A stretch of DNA of 64,000 nt from Setomelanomma holmii (lineage: Eukaryota > Ascomycota > Dothideomycetes > Pleosporales > Phaeosphaeriaceae): contig ML978180.1 in NCBI GenBank assembly GCA_010015745.1, forward strand, positions 248,001-312,000, written 5' to 3'. Both the position numbers and the translations under genes were made by a program. Below are positions 22,509-32,283 of the stretch, piece by piece (positions within the stretch are counted from its first letter, which is position 1; every line of letters starts with the position of its first letter). The notes below the pieces were generated by a model that saw nothing but the letters and a program-made list of their open reading frames with translations, was not told the DNA's origin and did not search any database.

Positions 22509-22944
22509 ACACTACATTGGACGAAACTAGGATACGGCCGAGCTGATGATACCCTATTCCATTACCCTGCATAGCTTGGGCGCATGTTCTTGTCTTGATG
22601 ATTCGCACGTTACACAAGCATGGCATGGCACGGCTACATTGTTGCATTTGCCAGCAAGACGATGGGTGCCAAAGTGCTTGGGCCTGCGTCTTGATTCTGG
22701 CTCTGGCGTTTTCGAGGATTGATCACGATTTGATCTTGATTATTTGGATGGTAGATAAAACACAATCATCCTTCCACATATGTTGATCTTGTTGTGAAAT
22801 AATTCCCTTGGTGCTTTGGAACAAAGCTGTGGCAGTGCAGTGCTCGTACACATTGCTACATCATCTACTGAAGGAAAACCCATGAATGTGTTCACACATA
22901 CCCAACGCCGTACGATGCTGCATGACCGATAGCTCATAATTCCA
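22509..22944. other. convergent 3' intergenic region
   Basis: 436 bp between two stop codons that face each other (OTU gene and TRS85). It holds both 3' UTRs. No gene is visible. Confidence 0.55.
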
Positions 22945-25323
22945 CTATTCAAACCCCTCGGCCCCTGGATCTGTCTTGTCGTCTGATCGCTCGAGCGCAG
23001 GACTCAATGGTCCAGCATCTATAGACGGAGCAGGCGCCCCAATGAGGCTCTTCCTATGCAAGCGCGGGCTGATATCAAGTGTCTCCGTCGCCTCCTCTAC
23101 CTCTGGACTCTGTACGCCATCTTCCTCTTCTCGATCACCGTCATATCCTTGATTCGTTAACCGGAGCCCAAGTATTTGCTGCCGTAGGTCATCAACGAAG
23201 ACCTGCATGTCATCAAAGGGTAATTTCGCGTTGTTCCTGCCGCCTGGCTGTGTCTCAACGTGCACGTCGTAGAGACGCAGCGCAGAGCCTAGGCAATTTT
23301 CTGCTTGTAAAGACTTTTCAAGGCGCCACCAGTGCTCTGCAGCGAGGACAGCCCAGAAAGCTGCTTTTCGCTTGCGGCTGCCAAGCTTATACGCTCCGAT
23401 ACCAGTGCGTATCGAATAGCAGGCCGATATGCGCTCTGTGATGAGCGCATGCCCTATGGCACCGACGAGGCCGGTCTCTAGTATGCGTGTAGCCCAGCGT
23501 GCAGCGTCGTCGGCGGCGGATGAGCCTCGTAGGCGAAGAAGCTCAAACGACAAAGCTAGGGTGCGAAGTGCATAGTACGGTGCTGCACTGCGTTGTCGGT
23601 CGGTGTACGAGTAAGATGCGGCTTCGATCCACGCATCAATGTTTTCAGATCTGGCTTTCGATGATAGTGGCGTGGGAGCCATGAGTGCGGACAGAGCCGC
23701 CATTTCTGCTGCGCCGGCGTAGTGCCGCCATGCCTTGTCGTTTTGGAAATCCGTTCTCAGAATATCGTAAGTACTGAGTGCCAATTTCCAGTCTCGCAGC
23801 ATGAAGCAATAGTCGGCCAGTCGCCGCATAATGGCTTCCGGCGCATCAGGACGGTAGAAACCCTGCAGGCTGTCGTAGTTCGAGTTCGAGGAGGTGGTCG
23901 ATGACGATGAGCTGTTGCGAGAGCTGCCGAAGGGTGTCCATCGTTTACTGAGCGACATGAAGCGACCTGATAAGCCACGCCGCCGCGATAAAATCTGTTC
24001 GTTCCAAGTCGCGACACTGCGCTCCATGTTGGGGATGATCGATTGAGTCACTAGCTCTCGGATGAATGTCCGCAAGCTGCTGATGTCGGAGTCAGGGAGG
24101 TAGGGTGTCGGGTCTGTAACGTCGTCGGTTGTCTCTGTCTCTTGTGTTTAGCGGGGCACAGGGTGCTGAGCAGCTGCAATTCTTTACATACCACGCTTTT
24201 GTATCTCTGCTAGCTCCTCTGACGCAGACATCCATTCGCAAGTCGGCACACGCACACTATCGTCATCAGATGGTATAGTCGGGTGACTCTTGAGCCGCAA
24301 CAGATGGCAGTGCAGACCAAAATGGCGTTTCATCGAGTCGAAAGTCTGATTAGATTTGGCAATATCGCCCGTCTCTTCATCGTGTATGAGGACGTAGTAC
24401 CTCAGAAAATCATTCTCGACCCACTGTGGAAACCGTAAATCGCCATCGTGCTGCCGATTGTACAGCCTGCGCAGCTCCTCAATTGGGTGTGGGTTACGTG
24501 AGCTTATGGCTATTATGCCAGCTACGGGATGGGAAAATGTCTCGTGTGGGACGACTGGCAGCCCTGACAATAGCCGCCGTAAGTATAGCGTGTGAAAGGG
24601 TGACCATGTGCTCTCGGCCTGTGGCGCAAGATTGCCCTTGTTCAGGTAGTCGTCCTGGCGGTTGAACTCGGAGTATTGCAAATGGCGATCCACCAGCTCC
24701 TCGATATGCGACACGTCGCCTCCTGACCGCCGCGTCCTGCGCGTAGAGCTCGAAGACGTCCTCTGCCCCGCTGTCGTCTCCACGCGAAGGTCTGGATAGG
24801 CATCATCTACCGCAATGAAGCGTACGCCAAAGTCTTCCCAACTCTTGCTTGCACCGATGCTGTCTCGTATGGTCACCTTACCAGGCACAGCTTCGCCAAA
24901 GGGGCGTAGGAGTTGCAGCAAGCCACCGTCTATCCCCTTGCCCCGCACCAACTCTTCGGTTTGCGCATCGGCCAGCACGGCGATGTGCGGCACGAAGGCC
25001 CTCTGTATGAGCGTTCTATGCTCATCTGAGACGCCTGGTGGCAGGCTATTCGGTGTGCCCGTGCCGCCTGCTCTCGATCCTGGTGAGAAGACAGAGCCTG
25101 GCACAGCAGAGGGTGTTGGAGTTGCGGTGCCTGAGCTGGGTCGCGAAGTGGATATGCTGGTAGTCGACTCGAACAACTTGGACAGGCTCGGATTGGAGCG
25201 GCGGTAGGGCAGAGAGGCGAGAGACGAGGCAGGCGACGCGCGCTGTTTGGGAAGTACTATCGAAGCGCCCAGATCGGCGGGATACTTTGGGGGTTTCGGC
25301 GTGGCATCTTGAGGCGGCGTCAT
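22945..25323 (-). CDS. TRS85: TRAPPIII complex subunit Trs85 (TRAPPC8)
   Basis: Two exons in reading order, 25323-24192 and about 24113-22945, giving about 766 aa. Trs85 marks TRAPPIII, the Rab1/Ypt1 exchange factor used in autophagy and early Golgi traffic. The family block begins near residue 105 with LIQRAFVPHIAVLADAQTE, followed by LLQLLRPFGEAVPGKVTIRD. FHTLYLRRLLSGLPVVPHET and the helical repeat region YCFMLRDWKLALSTYDILRTD also match the family. The N-terminal 95 residues are Ser/Pro/Thr-rich and disordered. The intron opens GTATGT. I favour the acceptor TTACAG at about 24114-24116; two upstream AGs also keep frame and would add a few residues. Confidence 0.93.
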
Positions 25324-25673
25324 GAGAGGCTAGGGCGAGGCGCCCGCGGGGTTCTGAGTGCGCGCAAACTTCCTGAGGCTGCCGGCATGTATACGGAGTG
25401 TAGCGGATCCGGGTGCGGATGCAAGAAAGGCTATGCCGTACGTTGGGAGCTGCTTGTGTGTTTGCGAGGGTGACGATGTTGGGTGTGACGATGTAGTCTG
25501 CGGCCGCTGTGCGTTCTGACTGGACAAGAGCGCGGCATCTCCATACATTCAAGACTCTACCTCACCATCGCCTTTTGCCAACTCGTACCGACAGTCGCTC
25601 CCACCATTTCGAACTTCCATCGCGGCATGCCAGATCTCCGATCGTCCAGAGCTTCCGCGAATGACTCACATGG
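25324..25673. promoter_or_regulatory. divergent promoter, TRS85 / CCA1
   Basis: 350 bp between two start codons facing away from each other. No gene or clear element is visible. Confidence 0.45.
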
Positions 25674-28600
25674 ATGTCGTTGCTGAGTCGAGCCTGCTGT
25701 TTTCGTTCACCGCGACCAATATTTTTGCTAAGCAAACGTGACTTTCGTTCAAATCTCGATCGGCGCGAGGCAGGGTCTCTCACCGCTCAGAAGACTTTCT
25801 TAGCACCATCTACACTCCAACAACGCATGTCAAAGAGGAACCGTTGCTCAGAACCGCAAGAGCAGTGCCTCAAAAGGCAAAAGTTTGAGGCACGTCCAAT
25901 TCTGATACGACCATATACTACAATGGCGTCTTCCCCAGATCGCGATGTCCAGCTTGAGTTGACAGAGGTCGAGTCGAATTTACGCCAACTTCTACTTGAC
26001 GTGGCTGCCTATATTGACGAGTCACCCTCAAAGGACGATGTCACTGGAGTGCAAGTACCGCACGAATTCGCCAAGGAGAAGATTGTCTTGCGATGGACTG
26101 GAGGCTGGGTTCGAGACAAGCTGCTCAATGTTAGTAGCCATGACATCGATCTGGCTATCAACAAGCTCACGGGCGAGCATTTTGGCTTGAAGATGCAGGA
26201 ATACCTGCAGGTCCCAGGCAATGCCGAGAAACATGGCTTGATCAAGAAAGGTGACAAACTGAGCCCCGGTGAAAAGAGCAGAGCTGTTGCGCCCGGCCTG
26301 CACAAGATTGAGGCCAATCCGGAAAAGTCAAAGAATCTGGAGACTGCTACTACCAAGATTATGGGCATCGATCTAGACCTCGTCAATCTGAGGAAGGAGA
26401 CGTATAACGAGGTCTCGCGCAATCCACAAATGGAATTTGGCACGGCCGAGGAAGACGCCATGCGTCGCGATGCCACTGTGAACGCCATGTTCTACAACCT
26501 CCACACCTGTCAAGTCGAAGACTTCACCAAGCGAGGTTTCGACGACATGGCAGCTAAGATTATCCGCACCCCACTAGAACCGACGCAAACGTTCAAAGAT
26601 GATCCTTTGCGAGTTCTTCGGCTAATACGCTTCGCGAGTCGTCTGGACTATGTCATTGAGTCTGAGACTGAAAAGGCCATGGGTAACCCTGAGATTCAGG
26701 ATGTACTGAAGATCAAGATCAGCCGAGAACGTGTGGGGATTGAACTCGAGAAGATGCTCAAAGGGCCCCGGCCACGCATGGCTTTGGAGCTCATCGACCG
26801 CTTCGGTCTCTTCAGGACTGTCTTCACAGATCCAACCAGGACATTACCCTCTGAACCAGACACCCAGCTCTTCAAGCCCGCTTACGACTTTGTGGAATCA
26901 ATCATTAGTGGTGACAGCAAGACTTCTGGAGTGATTGCGGAGACACTCCTCCGCGACGCAGACGAGCGATATCTGGCTTGGATCTGCGCCACCTTGATAC
27001 CTTGGGCCGATGCGCCAACTGTGCCTCATTCCAAACCCACTCAACGCCCGTTTCAGACGGCGTACTTGGTTGCGCGAGAAGGCTTTAAGGCTCCCAACAA
27101 AGTTTGCGATGTTGTCGCTGCCTCCGTCGGTAACAGCGAGGAGATTCGTACCACAGTGGCTCAGTGTGCTAAAGGTCTTCGGCGACCAGACACCATAAAT
27201 CCTACAGGTGATTCGACTGCACGAGATACTTTGGGCATGTCGTTACGTCGGTGGGGCTCAACTTGGAGGATCCAGATTCTGTTCAACTTAATCTACGAGA
27301 CCGTGCTTGGTCGGGTATCAGAGGATGGTAAGTTACGAGAGCAATGATTATCTGAGTATACACTAATGTGATTCCAGAGATCCTGCGCTCATATGCCGCT
27401 TTCCTCACACACATCACCGATCTCAACCTACTGGACGTTGACACGTTCAAGCCACTCCTGAAAGGCACCGACCTCGCAAAAGCTCTTGGTACAAAACCTG
27501 GCCCTTGGATGAAAGACGCCTTGGACGTCGCGATGGCCTGGCAGCTCCGTAACCCTGATTTTGCAGACTCTGCTGCAGCAATCGAGGCAGTGAAGGCGTC
27601 GAAACATGGGCAGACTAACAGTGAGCTTCCCTCCCGCCTCGCATCACACTTCCTCCAGCTTACCATACCGCCCTTCTTCCCGCAGACTAAAAGTTCCACC
27701 AATGCCCTTGAGGCGTCACGTCAGCCTTGTCCCTGGAAGGATCCTGGAGCTATATATATCTTGGACCTGCTGAGATGGTCAATCGGTGCGCTGGGCTGGA
27801 AAGAGATAGAAGCGAAATGGCACTTGCTAGTACCTCCGGTACTGAGAATGCTTGACGACATAGAAACCGAGTGGAAAGCGCGTGGGTGTAATCTTCTCAA
27901 TCAGCTTCTACGGAGCTTGCAGCATTCGGCCGCCGTCGATGGAAAGATGAGCAAAGCAGTCAACAAGCAGAGCCCATCAGAATTTCTCCACCGCACGGGA
28001 TACCACAACGTCTTCTCTGAAACACTCTTCCCGCTGTTCACCTACATACCATCGCTCACTCCAGAGCCCGAGGCCGTGGTTCTGTCAAGGGAACTATTTC
28101 CCACTCTAATGAGACTAGATCTCCTTCTTCCCGAAGAGACAAGCAACGGCAATGCAAGGAGTCGCGTGCTGGACAAGATCATGCGTGAAGGTATCCTATC
28201 ACCCCTGGCACACTTTCCTACACCTTCCACATATCCCGAACTTGCGACTGTCATCATCACGAACGCCCAAGTGTTAGTGGAACACATGGTCATCGAGTCC
28301 GTCAAGTTTCTGCCTGACTTGCTCCCAATCTTGTCCACCATCCTTCAGGAGCCATTTGTCATTAGCCACAAAGCGTTGACTACATCTACCCTGAACGCAT
28401 TACAGGCGGTTTTACTCAACGCTTGGCCAAGAGTCCCAGCGCATCGCGGCACTATTATGATGGGAGTGTGTGTATGCTGGCAAAGGTGTGTGGATGGGCC
28501 AATAGCCTCGGAACAAGGGCAGACTGCCGAAGTGAAGGAACAGCTGCAGGAGATAGTGGCTATGCTAGATGCCGTGATGGAAGGAGCGGAGGAAGACGAC

Positions 28601-28699
28601 GTGAAGGAAGCATGGAAGCAGGAAAAGCAGGCGCTTAAGGAGACTTCGGCTGCTTACGCAGCATTGTTGGAAGGGAACGATGCCAGCAATGGAGCTTGA
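25674..28699 (+). CDS. CCA1: CCA-adding tRNA nucleotidyltransferase fused to a Tti2-like domain
   Basis: Two exons, 25674-27327 and 27378-28699, give one 991-aa frame. The first part is the class II CCA enzyme, which adds the CCA end to tRNAs. It shows GGWVRDKLL, the metal-binding HDIDLAI, RRDATVNAMFYNL and DDPLRVLRLIRFASRL. The residues after the ATG at 25674 (MSLLSRACCFRSPR) look like a mitochondrial presequence. In-frame ATGs at 25827 and 25923 could make nuclear and cytosolic forms, as in yeast. The CCA part ends near KDALDVAMAWQLRNP. The frame then continues about 370 residues that resemble Tti2 of the Tel2-Tti1-Tti2 cochaperone (IEAKWHLLVPPVLRMLDD, KARGCNLLNQLLRSL). A possible intron at 27621-27685 would instead end CCA1 at once. 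The CCA call is secure; the Tti2 call and fusion are moderate. Confidence 0.88.
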
Positions 28700-29992
28700 A
28701 GTGCTCCATGCACGATAGCAGAGCCTCACATGGCCATTGCAGGTGAAGTGGGTTGAATCTTGTAATGCTCCTGCGAAGACGAGTGCCGCTATCTGCGCAG
28801 TGACGGCATTGGCAGTGCGATGCTCTTCCAACATGGCGGGGTCAACGGCTATCACGCGCTCATGCGAGTATCTGGTCATCTCGGGTGTCCGCTCCGCTGC
28901 CCAGGACTTGGTTTGGATTCGCGAATACTTGCATCAGCGTGAGACAGCATGACAGTATTTCCTGGAAGGCAAACTCATCAGCCCACTTATTGAGTAGCAT
29001 ACTGAACCCTCTTCTGAGTTGCGCTCTGGAGATGGGTACAATTGGTCATCAGGTTCCAGTTGTTGCACTTCTCGTTCTTGGTGACAGTGACAAGCTCTTG
29101 CGAAGGTTACCATGTGTGGCAGAAGCCAAGCATCGAGGTCGCCATTACGGCCCGCCGTGGCTCGTGCGGAAGTGGATACCCACTTGGTGCTGTACGCGCG
29201 TCGCGTGCTGAGGAAGCATGGAAGTGGCAGCAATCCGGTTGTGGCTCCTGCAGAATCTGCTGGTGGCGTCGTCGATTCGATATCGAGTTTGTTGAGCGGC
29301 TCCCCGATCTGGACTTCGCTGCACCCCAAGATAGCGGACTGTATTGTACTGCGCGCTGCTGGGGCTGGAGACAGTGCACCGCATCGCGTCAGGCTGTGGT
29401 TTCGAAACGCGCAGCCAATGGCGACGACGCTGTAGCACTCTTCCGGGAGGCTATATTTCGCTTGTGCATCTGCGAGGCTCCCATTGTGGCAGGGAGCAGC
29501 CTTGCGTTTGCTGGCTTCAGCAATCAATGGCAGACTCCACTCGCATCGAGGGGCTTCAGCAATGCATTCGGGGTGAAGTCACGGCGCAGTGAAGGTTGCA
29601 GAAATACTCGGCGCGTCGCTCATGCGCTTCGATGCCATGTGTGTGCAGGGTGACAGATGCTGTGCCGGTTTCGTAGTCGATGATCTGGGGCGTGTTCAAC
29701 AATCCCCGAGCTCAGCCTCCCAAGCCACGTTTGGCTATAGCAGCCGTGCGCCCCTGCCCCCATCGAGCATGTCGGTGTCAAGTGTCATTGCAATTCTCCT
29801 CCGCCGCGCCTGCACCAGCACCCATTGCCCTCCACCCTCCGCCAGAGACGTGCCATCTCTGCCCTCGCGTCTCCGTCCACGACCTCTTCTTCTCGTCTTG
29901 GACCTGCCAGCACCAGAGGAGCAGCGACACGGTGCCCAGCCACGCTCGCGCAGACCGCTCTGTGCTAGGCATTGACGACAGGCCCCCGGATT
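28700..29992. other. 1.3-kb intergenic region
   Basis: Several medium-length frames overlap on both strands (28934-29527 minus, 29042-29653 plus, 29112-29435 plus). None has a recognisable domain, and they shadow each other. One of them may be a short real gene, but I cannot choose. Confidence 0.35.
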
Positions 29993-30916
29993 ATGGCCAG
30001 AGCCTACATCGCACCCACTTCCACCACGGCTACCACGACCTGTCTCATCCAAACCGACCAGCGTTCATCCTCACCGCCTCTACCGACGCCGTTCAACATC
30101 TCGCGGCCGCCCGGCGCCCCCTTCTATCCCAAGGCAGAGGACTACGGGGGCTACATCTTCAAGACGCTCCCGCAACGCCTCAGTGCTCGCATGCCTCTTG
30201 AGCTGTCCATCGTGCCTCGGGCGCATTGGCTCAGCAGGGTCCGCTCATGTCTGCGTCTCCTCATCATCGTCCTCAGCGGCGCCGTCGTCTGCATGCTGGT
30301 GCACACGCTTGAAACATATCGCGGCAACCGCTACATCGACCTGCGGAGCGGAGAGCTGCCCATGGTATGGCCCGCCCACACCAATCTTGCGCCCACCATT
30401 GTGCTCCTCGCCATCGCCGCTGCCAACTTCCTCGCCTCTGTCGCCATCCTGTCGCTCTCTCTCAAACGCTCTTTCCGCCGCCCCATCCGCTCGCGTGACG
30501 CCTACCGCATCATCGCCGGGAGCTTTGGCGTCATTCTGTGGACCACTGCCCTGGTCGTGTTTCATCTCCTGGACAAGGCTAGTAAAGCCAGCTTGGGACG
30601 ATACTCGTGCACGAATCAGAACATCTTGAGCAACGGCCGCTATCAGTATCGCGCTGTCTGCGAGGAGCAGGTTCGTCAGCCTTATTCATCTACTTTTACA
30701 AAATCAGCTAATTGCTTCAAGGGAGTCGCGTTCTACACTGCCATTGGCGCCGCATCCGCCGAAATCCTTACCCTCGTCACGCTCGCCATGTCGGCCATTC
30801 GTTCCGCCAAGAACCAAGAGCCCGCCCCCATGATCCAGCTCCGCGACAAGAAGCACTCGATAAGCTCCGGCTCGCAAATATACAAGCCCCGGAAACGATC
30901 GCCTTCGACGCTCTGA
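29993..30916 (+). CDS. four-helix integral membrane protein, function unknown
   Basis: Two exons, 29993-30670 and 30722-30916, give 290 aa. Four hydrophobic segments are visible in order: LRLLIIVLSGAVVCMLVHTL, TIVLLAIAAANFLASVAILS, IIAGSFGVILWTTALVVFHL and GVAFYTAIGAASAEILTLVT. The layout resembles MARVEL-like fungal membrane proteins, but I see no diagnostic motif. The N-terminal 70 residues are polar and Thr/Pro-rich; the C-terminal tail is basic (IYKPRKRSPSTL). The 51-nt intron opens GTTCGT, has a GCTAAT branch-like site and ends AAG. It contains no in-frame stop, so unspliced transcripts stay in frame. An alternative ATG at 29972 would add seven residues. Confidence 0.75.
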   Translation: MARAYIAPTSTTATTTCLIQTDQRSSSPPLPTPFNISRPPGAPFYPKAEDYGGYIFKTLPQRLSARMPLELSIVPRAHWLSRVRSCLRLLIIVLSGAVVCMLVHTLETYRGNRYIDLRSGELPMVWPAHTNLAPTIVLLAIAAANFLASVAILSLSLKRSFRRPIRSRDAYRIIAGSFGVILWTTALVVFHLLDKASKASLGRYSCTNQNILSNGRYQYRAVCEEQVRQPYSSTFTKSANCFKGVAFYTAIGAASAEILTLVTLAMSAIRSAKNQEPAPMIQLRDKKHSISSGSQIYKPRKRSPSTL

Positions 30917-31502
30917 TTCGGCGGAACCCGCGTTTTCCTTTGTATAACTTTATTTCCTTATGTCGCTGCATGATACCCTGGATCTCTTCTGTTTAGCGGC
31001 ACTTACAAAACCTTACGGCGTTCTTATGAGGGGTCTGGTTTCTTACGACATGCATCGCAGCGCGGCAGTATCTATCCATCGCATCTTCTGGGAGTTGGAG
31101 ACACCACCGCGCGCCTTTTTGCATACCAGGCATTACTTTGGAATGACGCATGATGAGGATCATCTGCTATAGAGATATAATCTGGGATGGGTCAAGTTTG
31201 GGATGCAAACGACTATATATTGGGAAACCCATACAATTCTTGTAATTTCAGAAGATAGTTTCGATTCGAGATAGGAATATGCAAGAACTTGCCCAAGCAC
31301 TGCTTCCTCGGCCACTTCTACGCTTGGCAATTAGGAAGAGTATATATGAGTGACGAGTAAACCATTGTTAAAGTCCACTGCGGGACGAAATTCCGACTCT
31401 GGCTGTTTGACCAGATGGTACATAAGCATCGAAAGGGTCCACCTATATTGCACACGCAACTCAGAATCACCTCGTCCCTGAAGCACGGTTCATTAATCAC
31501 AA
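30917..31502. other. convergent 3' intergenic region
   Basis: 586 bp with only short frames. It should contain the 3' UTR of the membrane-protein gene and that of the minus-strand gene at 31503. Confidence 0.45.
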
Positions 31503-32159
31503 CTACATGTCTACCAAGTATCGACTGATCTTCCCATTCCAAGTCTCCTCAGGTGTATTCCGCCACAACATTGCATTATCAATGCGACTCGAGCCCGACT
31601 GTATCTCCTTGTTGTTGATGTTGTACGCCGCGCACAAGTCGATGCAATGGTTGAGACTTGCGACGGGCGTGCCAAATGCGCTGTCGAGGCCGTTGGCGTT
31701 GAGGAGGAAGATACTGCAGGCTTTGCGCAAGGTCACAGCTGTGCTGTCGAGACGATGGAACGACTTCGATATGGCATTATGAGGGAGATGAGGAATTAGT
31801 TGGCACATGTCGTTCATGCACACCACACGCACAGACGAGACGAAGTTTTGGAAAGTTTCCAGTGATAGTATTAGCAGTACATGAGCACCTATTGCTCGCA
31901 CAATCCATTCCATCGCAGTCCCACCATATTCCATCATCGTAACGTCACCATCATTCGCGTCCCGCAGGAGGGGGAATAGAGGCCGCAGGAACACAGGATA
32001 GAGGACGTGCCAAGTGACAAGGAAGAAGTTGAGAAAAGACCAAGAGTGCACTACTCCTCGCAAATGTAAAAACTGACAGTGTGGTCCACTCAAACGTTGT
32101 GGTACAAAGTCGCAAAAGTCTGTTGGTGGAAAAGAAGGAGATTTCGGGCATGTTGTCAT
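31503..32159 (-). CDS. hypothetical protein, gene model uncertain
   Basis: Open frame of 218 residues. The C-terminal half (from about residue 110) reads like genuine protein, for example KACSIFLLNANGLDSAFG and SLNHCIDLCAAYNINNKE. The N-terminal part around FLNFFLVTWHVLYPVFLRPLF is hydrophobic and could be a membrane segment or translated intron. I do not recognise the family. The first exon could lie further upstream, since the next gene on the same strand ends at 32284, leaving only 124 bp. Confidence 0.4.
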   Translation of the reverse strand: MTTCPKSPSFPPTDFCDFVPQRLSGPHCQFLHLRGVVHSWSFLNFFLVTWHVLYPVFLRPLFPLLRDANDGDVTMMEYGGTAMEWIVRAIGAHVLLILSLETFQNFVSSVRVVCMNDMCQLIPHLPHNAISKSFHRLDSTAVTLRKACSIFLLNANGLDSAFGTPVASLNHCIDLCAAYNINNKEIQSGSSRIDNAMLWRNTPEETWNGKISRYLVDM

Positions 32160-32283
32160 GTCCTACATCACAGAGTCAGGCGCCGTGTGATGATCCTGTG
32201 GAGACGACCCAGTATATGTATATGTGACAAACAAGGTGCCGAAGCGTGGCAGCTTCTTCTTGCTGTGCAAAGACGGCACGCGC

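Noticed and set aside
29042..29653. 203-residue plus-strand frame and its minus-strand shadow
   Set aside because: Both strands are open over the same stretch and neither product has a domain.
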